Shown here in pieces: positions 1 through 7,460 of a DNA stretch of 64,000 nt. The stretch's first letter is position 1; every line of letters begins with the position of its first letter. The translations under genes and the position numbers were made by a program. The notes beneath the pieces were generated by a model. It did not search any database and was not told where the DNA came from. It worked only from the letters and a program-made list of their open reading frames with translations. This stretch comes from Paenibacillus sp. NAIST15-1 (GTDB lineage: Bacteria; Bacillota; Bacilli; Paenibacillales; Paenibacillaceae): assembly GCF_001894745.1 (NCBI RefSeq), contig NZ_BBYF01000012.1:124001-188000 (forward strand), in the 5' to 3' direction.

Positions 1-156
1 TGTCAGCTCATCGATCACTTGCTGCCCCGCCGTCTCATTGAAGTCAGCGATAACAACATTCGCCCCTGCCTCAAGAAACAAGTGTACCGCTGCAAGCCCT
101 ATGCCGCTTGCTCCGCCTGTAATGATTGCCGTTTTCCCTGTAAGCTTCATCGTCAT
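1..156 (-). CDS. Short-chain dehydrogenase/reductase, N-terminal part
   Basis: Only the first 52 residues are inside the window; the gene continues past its left edge. The product starts MTMKLTGKTAIITGGASGIG and shows the SDR cofactor motif TGGASGIG near residues 13-20, then ADFNETAG after the second strand, where an acidic residue commonly selects NAD(H). SDR enzymes oxidise or reduce hydroxyl/keto groups. It is the last visible member of the minus-strand operon with the transporter, KAS III-like enzyme and alpha/beta hydrolase, 19 bp after the hydrolase, so a role on a hydroxy- or keto-acyl intermediate is inferred. A second ATG at 150 could also be the start. Confidence 0.85.
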   Translation of the reverse strand, partial: MTMKLTGKTAIITGGASGIGLAAVHLFLEAGANVVIADFNETAGQQVIDELT

Positions 157-175
157 CGTCTTCCCGTGTCTCCCT

Positions 176-1120
176 TCAATCTGTATAGCCGGCCGATGCA
201 GTTGACCCGCTAGGAGCTGCTTCTGATGAATCTCTCCCCAAGAAGGACTCGATTACATGCAGCAGCTGCGGAAGATCGTCAACTAACGGTGAGTGACCGC
301 ATCCTGTCAATGGAACGAACTCCGCAATGTCTCCCAGATCAGCCAGCGTCTCTCTCGTCATCGCCTCAGTAATAACTAAATCCTGCATGCCCCGCAGAAC
401 CAAAACGGGTGCTTTTATTCGTTTCACAGCCCCGCTTCCCGGAGATGCTTCATGATCAAATACACTCACGTTAAACGTGTTCAGCGCATGATACACATCC
501 ATCAGATTACGCTGCGTCAAAATATCGTCTATATAGGTTTCGTATCTTGCCTCTTCCGGTTGATTCCGATCATAGATAACGGCCTCATACAATTGCTTCA
601 TAAACCGGCGATCCCGACGTATGTTCGCAGATTCGATGAGGGTATTGCGAGCCAATGATCGAATACCTTCTATTGTCGTAATCCGGCGCGTAACATCTGG
701 CATACCGTTCGATCCGTCCTCATAAAATGGATATCCACGAGTCGAGACGCTTGCCAGCAGCACCAGCCGTGTTACCTCATCAGGATAAGTGGCTGTATAC
801 TCCATTGCCACCCCGCCACCAGTCGACCATCCAATGAGGGTGAAACGAGTTAGTCCGAGTAAATCGACCCATTGCTTCACATCTGCAGTGAAATCAGATA
901 AGGATTCAATCGGCGTATGATAGGTAGAAATACCAAACCCACGCAGGTCGACCGCATACAGCTTATACCGAGCATCCATCTGTTCCAGCACGACATCCCA
1001 ATGGCAGGACGAATTCATGTTGCCATGAATCAGCACAACTACCTCATCGCCGCCATCACGTTCACGGTATCCGAGTGTTTCCCCATTTGGCAATTCAACG
1101 GCTTTTACATGAATCTTCAT
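176..1120 (-). CDS. Alpha/beta hydrolase
   Basis: A 314-residue alpha/beta-hydrolase-fold enzyme. It shows the oxyanion-hole HGN motif at 32-34, a nucleophile elbow GWSTGG with Ser99, a probable acid Asp247 (RGMQD) and His276 in GCGHS, a complete catalytic triad. The family includes 3-oxoadipate enol-lactonases, esterases and C-C hydrolases; the substrate cannot be read from sequence. The open frame extends 39 codons upstream, but the ATG at 1120 overlaps the upstream stop as ATGA and has a G-rich ribosome site, so it is preferred. Coupling to the KAS III-like gene suggests it hydrolyses an ester or beta-keto bond in the same pathway. Confidence 0.9.
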   Translation of the reverse strand: MKIHVKAVELPNGETLGYRERDGGDEVVVLIHGNMNSSCHWDVVLEQMDARYKLYAVDLRGFGISTYHTPIESLSDFTADVKQWVDLLGLTRFTLIGWSTGGGVAMEYTATYPDEVTRLVLLASVSTRGYPFYEDGSNGMPDVTRRITTIEGIRSLARNTLIESANIRRDRRFMKQLYEAVIYDRNQPEEARYETYIDDILTQRNLMDVYHALNTFNVSVFDHEASPGSGAVKRIKAPVLVLRGMQDLVITEAMTRETLADLGDIAEFVPLTGCGHSPLVDDLPQLLHVIESFLGRDSSEAAPSGSTASAGYTD

Positions 1121-2178
1121 GCTTCGTCCCCCCATCTTAAGGTGAGTGCGCCCCACGCATACCCGATGCCCGCAGCTGCTAATACAACAATGCTGCCCGG
1201 TTGAATCAACTTCCGTCTTACGCCTAATTCCAGACATAGAATCGGATCGAATTGACCGATATGACCATAGTCCTCTAAATAAACGGAACGTTCTTCAGGA
1301 ATCCCTAAGGAGCGCAGCACGAATTCATGTGCGGATCGCTTCATATGAAGCAAGCCGATAAAACCAATATTCGAGACCGTATATCCACTACCCTGAATGG
1401 CTTGTTCCACCACCTGAGAGAATCGCTGCATCGACACCGCATCCAGTCGCGACTTCATCCGTTCTGGATCTGGGACTCGGAAGCAAGCCTGACCTTGCGC
1501 CAATAGCTCAGCCGTCAATGGCTGCTTCGTTCCCCCTGCTTGAATGATGACATCTTGCGCAAATGATCCATCCGTAATAATTGCTGAATCCAGCACCTCT
1601 GGATACGAAGGGCCAGCCCCACGCTGGAGCAGCATCGCTCCGCCGCCAGCACCCAAGTTCGCCATGAAGCGAGTGTTCGGATCCGTTAAGTCAATCAGGT
1701 CGCCGTTGCGATAGCCGCCAGCAAGCAGCACAGTGCGAATACGAGAATCCCCCAACATCATCGACTTCGCTGTCCGAACAGCCATAATTGCCGTACAGCA
1801 TCGGGAGCCCATATCGAAGCCCCACGCATTTACAGCTCCAATCTCATGCTGCAGTTGAAGAGCCGCCGTCCATACCGGGTATTCCTTGTATTCTTCACCG
1901 ATATATATAATGAGATCAATTTCCTCAGGCGCGATCTGGGCACGACGAATCGCTTCCTCCGCTGCTGCAACCCCCATCGCGCAGGGATGATCATCAGGCC
2001 CTGGGACAGGCTTCTGCCGGATGCCCAGCTTCGACTCCACAATATGCTGAGGAATGCCTGACGCTTCTGCAATATCACCGCTAGTCATTTTCTGGTCAGG
2101 GATGTAAGTTCCTACGGACAACAGACGGACGATCGACTGCTCATTCTTTTCTCTTTCATTCATTCCGTTCTCGTTCAT
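1117..2178 (-). CDS. KAS III (FabH)-like condensing enzyme
   Basis: About 353 residues with the thiolase-like fold of beta-ketoacyl synthase III. The nucleophile is most likely Cys128 in GSRCCTA and a catalytic His is at 278 (GLLHMKRS). Where FabH has its catalytic Asn (motif GNT) this protein reads YGHIGQFD, so His306 replaces the Asn and the triad appears to be Cys-His-His. It also has a GAGGGAML glycine-rich segment. Such enzymes condense or transfer acyl thioesters. The gene is translationally coupled to the hydrolase downstream and overlaps the orphan protein upstream. ATG 2187, 2178 and 2163 are possible starts; 2178 has the best spacing to GGGGGA. It is unlikely to be the housekeeping FabH given its context. 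Confidence 0.82.
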   Translation of the reverse strand: MNENGMNEREKNEQSIVRLLSVGTYIPDQKMTSGDIAEASGIPQHIVESKLGIRQKPVPGPDDHPCAMGVAAAEEAIRRAQIAPEEIDLIIYIGEEYKEYPVWTAALQLQHEIGAVNAWGFDMGSRCCTAIMAVRTAKSMMLGDSRIRTVLLAGGYRNGDLIDLTDPNTRFMANLGAGGGAMLLQRGAGPSYPEVLDSAIITDGSFAQDVIIQAGGTKQPLTAELLAQGQACFRVPDPERMKSRLDAVSMQRFSQVVEQAIQGSGYTVSNIGFIGLLHMKRSAHEFVLRSLGIPEERSVYLEDYGHIGQFDPILCLELGVRRKLIQPGSIVVLAAAGIGYAWGALTLRWGDEA

Positions 2179-2464
2179 GCGCGTCATTCCCCCGCTTCAT
2201 CATCAGCTGCATATAGCCAACCGCTTCCTCCCATGAAGCAACGGTCTGCTCTTCCTGGCCCTGTACATAGGTAATTCGGATTCGCCAATCGTCCAATCCC
2301 TCGGTCTCCTGCCGTATCCGGCAGCGGACGACAAAGGAACCGACCACAGAGGTATCCTCAACCAAATGATGTCGATTGTCCTGATTTCGACTGTCATGAG
2401 CCTCCAAGTGCACATCCTCTTCCAAGTGCTCCGCAGCCGTGTCCTTCTGCCTGCGAGAAGTCAT
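2156..2464 (-). CDS. Orphan 102-residue acidic/basic protein
   Basis: Not recognised. The 102-residue product has a charged, probably flexible N-terminus rich in His, Glu and Asp, then a compact stretch with alternating hydrophobic residues (VVGSFVVRCRIRQ, RIRITYVQG) that looks like a small beta-rich domain, and a charged tail. No signal peptide or membrane segment is seen. Its ATG overlaps the LivM stop (ATGA) and its end overlaps the start of the KAS III-like gene, so it is translated within the operon. The longer frame starting at 2623 is rejected because it would run 160 bp into livM. It might be a partner of the condensing enzyme, which is only inference. Confidence 0.7.
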   Translation of the reverse strand: MTSRRQKDTAAEHLEEDVHLEAHDSRNQDNRHHLVEDTSVVGSFVVRCRIRQETEGLDDWRIRITYVQGQEEQTVASWEEAVGYMQLMMKRGNDAHERERNE

Positions 2465-3477
2465 CCTGCCTCCTCCTTCCCATGCCGTGATGCTGTCTCC
2501 GTAGGAGACGAAGAGGCTCTCCTTCCTCTCCGCTTCATCCACCACATTCGGAGCGTTCCGGTTATGCCTGCTGGGAAGATGAGCACGACGACAATGTAGA
2601 GAAGGCCAAAGAAAATAATCCATCTCTCGAATATGGGGTGGAACTTAGCCAGCTCAGTTAGGCCATGGTGCGCCCATTCAATAATCGCTGAGCCAATAAT
2701 CGCCCCAAATAGTGTCCCAACGCCGCCAATAATCGTCATCAGAAGCGCGTTCAAGGTCATATCCATCGCGAACACCGTCGTATTGACGAATCGCAGTGTC
2801 AGCACATACATGGATCCGCTAATGCTGGCGACTACACCTGCGACTACACTTGCAAACACCTTGTAGTGGATGATCTCATAGCCGAGCGAAGCGGTTCGCT
2901 GCTCATTTTCACGTATCGCCATCAACACACGACCGACGGGGGATTGCGTGAACCTTCTGAGCAGCATATAGATGACAACCATCACAGCGAGCGATACCAT
3001 GTACAGCACCGTCCGATCCTTTAGCTCCGAGGGAATCGGGAACGTGAAGCCGTCATTTCCTCGCGTCAGAGACCTCCACTTCTCCGCCAAGACAAGCAGC
3101 AATCCGGAAAAGGCCAACGTAAGCATTGCGTAAAAGTGATTCTTCAAACGCAAAGACAACATGCCTACCAGATAGCTGAGCAGCGCCGACAAAATCACAC
3201 CTGCTGCAATCGACAGCAGCAAGACTCCGATGTTGGCCCCCATCCGATCGAGCATGACACCAGTTGCGTACGCACCAATACCGAAGAACATACAATGACC
3301 GAATGAGACAATGCCTGTATAACCGAGCAAAATGTCGTAACTCATCGCAAAAACAGCGAAGATGCAAATTTGCGTCATAATAATGAGGAAGCTGCGCGAG
3401 TCATTGATCCACGGCAGCACGGCAAGTCCAATGACGAGCAGAAGGAACCATTTCGTTCCGATGTTTATATGTCTCAT
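2461..3477 (-). CDS. livM: Branched-chain amino acid-type ABC permease LivM
   Basis: A 338-residue permease of the LivM family with about ten hydrophobic segments and the family signatures MSYDILLGYTGIVSFGH near residues 45-61 and IGGVGTLFGAIIGSA near 250-264. It forms the inner-membrane channel with LivH. The basic C-terminal tail (MWWMKRRGRR...) is cytoplasmic. Start ATG 3477 overlaps the livH stop by one base (TAATG) and has GGGGGGAG 5 bases upstream. The substrate of the HAAT transporter family ranges from branched amino acids to amides, urea and aromatic acids; the catabolic neighbours argue for a carboxylic acid rather than an amino acid. Confidence 0.92.
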   Translation of the reverse strand: MRHINIGTKWFLLLVIGLAVLPWINDSRSFLIIMTQICIFAVFAMSYDILLGYTGIVSFGHCMFFGIGAYATGVMLDRMGANIGVLLLSIAAGVILSALLSYLVGMLSLRLKNHFYAMLTLAFSGLLLVLAEKWRSLTRGNDGFTFPIPSELKDRTVLYMVSLAVMVVIYMLLRRFTQSPVGRVLMAIRENEQRTASLGYEIIHYKVFASVVAGVVASISGSMYVLTLRFVNTTVFAMDMTLNALLMTIIGGVGTLFGAIIGSAIIEWAHHGLTELAKFHPIFERWIIFFGLLYIVVVLIFPAGITGTLRMWWMKRRGRRASSSPTETASRHGKEEAG

Positions 3478-4343
3478 TACGCTCCCCCCTTCGCCCCGAA
3501 CAAGCCTGAAGGCTTAATGAGAAGGACAACCACCATCAACAGCATATTGCCTGCAAGCGACAAGTCCGGCACATAATAGGCCATAAATGCTCCCGACAAG
3601 CCAACTAACAGTGCCGCCAGTGCAGAGCCTTGGATGCTCCCCATGCCGCCAATGACAACGACGATGAAGGCAAGAATGGCAAATTGCATGCCCATTTCGG
3701 CAAAGATCACTCCTGAGTATGGAGCAAGCAGTACGCCTCCCAGTGCCGCCAGACCTGCCCCAACCATAAATACAAGCGTGAATACACGCCGAATCGGAAT
3801 GCCTAGCGCTTGAACCATTTCCGGATTCATAACGCCTGCGCGCACGATTAGACCAATCTTCGTACGCTTCAATATGAACAATAATCCGCCGTACACGAGC
3901 GCACCAATTACGATGATGAAGATTCGGTATTTAATTAGAATCACTCCGCCAACTTCCCAGCTTCCGCTGAGTATAGGCGGGGCATCCGCCTTAAGTGGAT
4001 TCGGGCCGAATACAACTTTGAGCAATTCACTTAACACGAGCATAACGCCTAGCGTGACCAGAATCTGCTGCACATGATTGCCGTACACGGGCCGAATGAC
4101 AATGCGTTCCATCATGAAGCCAAGCAGCATTCCAACAAGAATTGCCCCCACAATCGCCAAGACGAATGAGCCCGTTGCCGCATACAACCACACCCCGCTA
4201 TAGGCACCCCAGGCAAACAAGCCGCCGTGCGCGAAGTTGAGCACGCTCATAAGTCCGAATATAAGTGTCAGCCCCGACGCGAGCAGGAAGACGAGCATTC
4301 CGGTCGCAAGCCCATTAACAATCAGATTGATGAACCCGTTCAA
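3477..4343 (-). CDS. livH: Branched-chain amino acid-type ABC permease LivH
   Basis: A 288-residue membrane permease, almost wholly hydrophobic. It has the LivH signatures LTLIFGLMSVLNFAHG at 25-40 and VVVIGGMGSIQGSALAAL near 230-247, the latter corresponding to the EAA-like loop that contacts the ATPase. The start is TTG 4343, set by GGAGGGAG about 6 bases upstream; no better ATG lies nearby. It pairs with LivM and is the first permease gene after the two ATPases. Length matches the family. Confidence 0.92.
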   Translation of the reverse strand: MNGFINLIVNGLATGMLVFLLASGLTLIFGLMSVLNFAHGGLFAWGAYSGVWLYAATGSFVLAIVGAILVGMLLGFMMERIVIRPVYGNHVQQILVTLGVMLVLSELLKVVFGPNPLKADAPPILSGSWEVGGVILIKYRIFIIVIGALVYGGLLFILKRTKIGLIVRAGVMNPEMVQALGIPIRRVFTLVFMVGAGLAALGGVLLAPYSGVIFAEMGMQFAILAFIVVVIGGMGSIQGSALAALLVGLSGAFMAYYVPDLSLAGNMLLMVVVLLIKPSGLFGAKGGA

Positions 4344-4372
4344 TACATACTCCCTCCTCTTTGGCGCATCGG

Positions 4373-5080
4373 TTACGCAATGCCCAAATACTTCCGCCGT
4401 GTCTCCTCGTCATAACGCAGTTCATCCATCGTTCCTGCCTTCACGACGCGCCCTTCGTCCATCATGTAGTACGCGCTTCCAATGCGGCTCGCCATAAGGA
4501 AGTTCTGCTCAACTAGGAGCACGGTCGTCTTCTCCTTCATCTGCTGGATAGCTTCCATCAGCTTCTCCACCATAATCGGGGCAAGCCCTTTGCTAGGTTC
4601 ATCGATGAGGAGCAATTCATTGTCGTTCACATATGCCCGGGAGATCGCCAGCATCTGCTTCTGCCCTCCACTCAAGAGCCCACTCTTGCGGTTCCAGAAG
4701 CGGCGCAGATCTGGGAACAGCTCCATTGTCCATTCCAGCCGAGCAGCAGCCTCTTCGCTATTCCCTCTCATCGCAATACGCATCGTTTCTCCTACCGTTA
4801 GATCCGTGAAGATTCCCTGATCCTCTGGAACATACCCGACCCCTTTGCGAGCAATGAGATGCGTCGGAAGCTGATCCAATCGTTCTCCCTTATAGTGGAT
4901 TTCTCCCTTGGATGCCGGATTCAATCCCATAACGGAACGCAGTGTCGTCGTCTTGCCCGCCCCATTGCGGCCAAGCAGTACGGTAATCCCACCAGCCTTC
5001 ACTTGGAAGGTGACCCCTTGCAAAATGTGAAACTGTCCGATATACGTTTCAATTTCATTCACCTGCAGCAGCGTCATCAT
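4373..5080 (-). CDS. livF: Branched-chain amino acid-type ABC ATPase LivF
   Basis: A cytoplasmic ATPase of about 235 residues. It has Walker A GRNGAGKTT at 37-45, Q-loop region GYVPEDQGIFTDLT, signature LSGGQKQML, Walker B LLLIDEPSKGLAP and the H-loop region LVEQN, where the Gln typical of LivF replaces the usual His. It couples ATP hydrolysis to LivHM transport together with LivG. Two ATGs (5080 and 5077) follow GGGAGG at suitable distance; the upstream in-frame start at 5116 has no ribosome site and lies deep in livG. It overlaps the livG end by about 25 bp, which implies translational coupling. Confidence 0.93.
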   Translation of the reverse strand: MMTLLQVNEIETYIGQFHILQGVTFQVKAGGITVLLGRNGAGKTTTLRSVMGLNPASKGEIHYKGERLDQLPTHLIARKGVGYVPEDQGIFTDLTVGETMRIAMRGNSEEAAARLEWTMELFPDLRRFWNRKSGLLSGGQKQMLAISRAYVNDNELLLIDEPSKGLAPIMVEKLMEAIQQMKEKTTVLLVEQNFLMASRIGSAYYMMDEGRVVKAGTMDELRYDEETRRKYLGIA

Positions 5081-5921
5081 ACAACCCTCCCAAGTAAGCA
5101 GACTGTACCAATTCATTATTCATAATCTCATCCGGATGACCATCTGCAAGCAGCTTCCCATTAAACAGAACGGCGATCGTATCGGATAAATCCAGAACCA
5201 TCTCCATCTTGTGCTCAATGAGTAATATCGTTCGATCTTTGGCATCCTTCACCCGACGGATCACTTCCATAATCGCTGGAACCTCTTCCACCGATATGCC
5301 AGCCGTCGGTTCATCGAGCAGAAGAAGCGACGGCTGGAGCGCTAGCAGCATCGCTAGCTCCAGCTTGCGCTTCTCTCCATGCGCCAAGTGCTTCGCTGTA
5401 GCACCGCCTCTTCCTCCAAGCAGCACCATTTCGAGCCAATGCTCCGCTTCTTCTTCAAACTGACGATACGCTCGCAGTGATCGATACCAATTCATGCGAA
5501 CACCATGTCTGGATTGGACAGCAAGCCGTACATTCTCCATCACCGTCAGATTGGGGAATACATTCGTGATCTGAAAGGATCGCCCCATCCCAAGCCTTGT
5601 CCGTTCGAATGGGGGCAGCAACGTCACGTCGCGCCCCTCGAATTGGATCTGGCCAGAAGTTGGCCGCAGCTCGCCGCTTAACAAGTTGAACAAGGTCGTC
5701 TTACCTGCACCATTTGGGCCAATGATTGACTTGAAGCGATTACGCTCAACGGTGAGGTTCACTTCCTGTACTGCGATATGTCCGCCGAACGCAATCGTCA
5801 AATCTGTTGTGCTCAAAATCTTATCCACCGCTTGGGACGAATGGGAGCGGCGAGCTCTATTCGTCCCCTGTTCAATCGGCAGCGACTCGGCCGTCCTGAG
5901 GTTGTTCTCCGCTCCGCTCAT
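5055..5921 (-). CDS. livG: Branched-chain amino acid-type ABC ATPase LivG
   Basis: A 288-residue ATPase with Walker A GPNGAGKTT at 68-76, the LivG-type signature AHGEKRKLELAML in place of LSGGQ, Walker B LLLLDEPTAGIS and H-loop LLIEHKME. The first 35 residues are a polar, Arg-rich extension absent from typical LivG (about 255 residues); the ATG at 5921 is nevertheless convincing because TAGGAGG sits 7 bases upstream. It follows the binding-protein gene by 15 bp. Confidence 0.92.
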   Translation of the reverse strand: MSGAENNLRTAESLPIEQGTNRARRSHSSQAVDKILSTTDLTIAFGGHIAVQEVNLTVERNRFKSIIGPNGAGKTTLFNLLSGELRPTSGQIQFEGRDVTLLPPFERTRLGMGRSFQITNVFPNLTVMENVRLAVQSRHGVRMNWYRSLRAYRQFEEEAEHWLEMVLLGGRGGATAKHLAHGEKRKLELAMLLALQPSLLLLDEPTAGISVEEVPAIMEVIRRVKDAKDRTILLIEHKMEMVLDLSDTIAVLFNGKLLADGHPDEIMNNELVQSAYLGGLYDDAAAGE

Positions 5922-5936
5922 GTCCTGACCTCCTAG

Positions 5937-7316
5937 TTAACGTTTGTTGCGAATCGGCGGTGCCGTCTCTTCTGGCGACAGTTCACGGATAAGTACAGGA
6001 ACCGGATAATCGGTACCATCCTTCTTCTCCAGCTTCACCGCATACATCGTCTGCAGTGCTTGATGATCCTCCGCTCGGAACGTCATCTTGCCCTTCGGCG
6101 CATCAAATGTCATTCCATCCATCGCTGCAATCAGCTTGTCGGCAGTCGTATCCCCGCCCGTCTTCTTCACCGCTTCCACGATCGCGATCGCTGCTGACAT
6201 GCCGCCAGGTGTGAACAAATCTGGCAAATCTCCATTGAATCGCTTCGTATGTTCTTCTACGAGCCATTTATTCACATCATTGCTCGGAAGTGAATGGTAG
6301 TACACCGAGAAGCCTTCCATCCCCTCCAGCTCCTGCATTGTCTTCAGAGCCGCGATATCCGGAGCTCCAGTAGACAGTTTGATGCCTTGCTCCGTTACCT
6401 TCATATCCTTAAGCTGCTTCCACGGCGTATTCGCTCCCGCCCATACTACGAACAAGTAATCCGGTTTTGCACTTACAATTTTCTGAATGTTCGCGGTAAA
6501 ATCCGTTGCAGTAGCGTCCGCGTACTGCTCTTCTACAATTTCTGCACCAAGCTTGATCGCTGCTTCCTTGAACGCCTTAATGCCATCGCGTCCGAACGCG
6601 CCATCCGGTGCGAACGTTGCAATCTTAACGCCCTGCTTCGCTATCGCCGCCGCGCCTGCAACCGCGTCCTGCGAGGAATTGCGTGCAGTGCGGAATACGT
6701 ATTTGTTCCACAACTCGCCTGTAATGCTATCCGCAACAGCCGGCTCGACGACCATAATCTTCTCGTATTCCTCAGCAAGCGGAAGAACCGCTAATGTATC
6801 CCCTGAGCTGGATGAACCAACAAGGAAATCAACCTTATCGGTTTCAAGCAGCTTGGTTGCCTTCTTAACGGCTACGTCCGGCTTCGTTTCCGTATCTTCT
6901 ACAATGAATTCAACTGGCCGTCCATCGATCGTCTTCGTACCTTGTGTGGCATAGTCGATGCCAAGCTCGAATCCGCGAACCGTCTGTTTGCCGTAACTTT
7001 CAAGCGCCCCCGACATGGAAGCAAGCACTCCGATCTTGATTGGCGTCTTATCTCCATCGGACGATTTCTTCTCTTCCGTTTGATTATTCTTGTTCTCTGT
7101 CGATGCTGCACCATTGTTCTCTTGCTTTGCGGAGTTCCCTCCCGCATCACTTCCACTGCTTCCACAAGCAGCTGTCAGCAGCAGGAGCAAGGACATGAAG
7201 CTGAGCAGCAATAGTCTTGACATCTGTATGCGAACCGCCCGTTGCTTATCATGGCTGCGATGTAATTGTTGCTTCTGATTGCTTGTTTCACGAATAAATA
7301 ACTGTGTCATAGACAC
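5937..7316 (-). CDS. ABC substrate-binding lipoprotein (LivJ/HAAT type)
   Basis: A type I periplasmic-binding-fold protein of about 459 residues and the first gene of the transporter operon. After a long charged n-region comes a hydrophobic stretch ending in the lipobox LTAAC-GSS, so the mature protein is anchored by an acylated Cys, then a Ser/Asn/Glu/Lys linker of about 40 residues. The domain opens with IKIGVLASMSGALESYG, typical of leucine/amide/aromatic-acid receptors. Candidate starts are TTG 7319, GTG 7316 and ATG 7310 behind AAGGGGG; 7316 has the best spacing. An internal ATG at 7223 would give a conventional signal peptide but lacks a ribosome site. Confidence 0.9.
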   Translation of the reverse strand: MSMTQLFIRETSNQKQQLHRSHDKQRAVRIQMSRLLLLSFMSLLLLLTAACGSSGSDAGGNSAKQENNGAASTENKNNQTEEKKSSDGDKTPIKIGVLASMSGALESYGKQTVRGFELGIDYATQGTKTIDGRPVEFIVEDTETKPDVAVKKATKLLETDKVDFLVGSSSSGDTLAVLPLAEEYEKIMVVEPAVADSITGELWNKYVFRTARNSSQDAVAGAAAIAKQGVKIATFAPDGAFGRDGIKAFKEAAIKLGAEIVEEQYADATATDFTANIQKIVSAKPDYLFVVWAGANTPWKQLKDMKVTEQGIKLSTGAPDIAALKTMQELEGMEGFSVYYHSLPSNDVNKWLVEEHTKRFNGDLPDLFTPGGMSAAIAIVEAVKKTGGDTTADKLIAAMDGMTFDAPKGKMTFRAEDHQALQTMYAVKLEKKDGTDYPVPVLIRELSPEETAPPIRNKR

Positions 7317-7352
7317 CAAAAACCCCCTTACGAATCATTTCTCATTCATCAT

Positions 7353-7460
7353 AAGAGGGTATAGTTACAAATGAGTTGCATCGGTTAGGAAACCGCAGCA
7401 CGACATACTGCCAGCTTAATCAACAGATAAGCAAGCAACATTCCGCAGCAGTACCCTCTT
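7353..7460. repeat. Spaced 9-bp inverted repeat flanking the transporter promoter region
   Basis: AAGAGGGTA at 7353-7361 and TACCCTCTT at 7452-7460 are perfect inverted copies 90 bp apart, enclosing nearly the whole gap between the regulator and the transporter operon. The right copy includes the regulator stop codon. It could be an operator pair for looping, or chance. Confidence 0.3.
7366..7381. promoter_or_regulatory. Candidate operator upstream of the transporter operon
   Basis: CAAATGAGTTGCAT at 7368-7381 matches 13 of 14 bases of CAAATCAGTTGCAT at 13874-13887, upstream of the thiolase operon. Both sit in an imperfect dyad of form TRCAA-N5-TTGCA. It lies about 50-65 bp upstream of the binding-protein start. 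The neighbouring BTAD regulator is the obvious candidate ligand, by inference. Confidence 0.45.

Noticed and set aside
1117..2178. Housekeeping fabH assignment
   Set aside because: Altered active-site Asn motif and a catabolic operon context argue against the fatty acid initiation enzyme.
2465..2623. N-terminal extension of the orphan 102-residue protein
   Set aside because: It would overlap livM by about 160 bp; the ATGA overlap at 2461-2464 is the natural start.
6294..6794. 166-codon plus-strand frame
   Set aside because: Antisense to the binding-protein gene; no domain or ribosome site.
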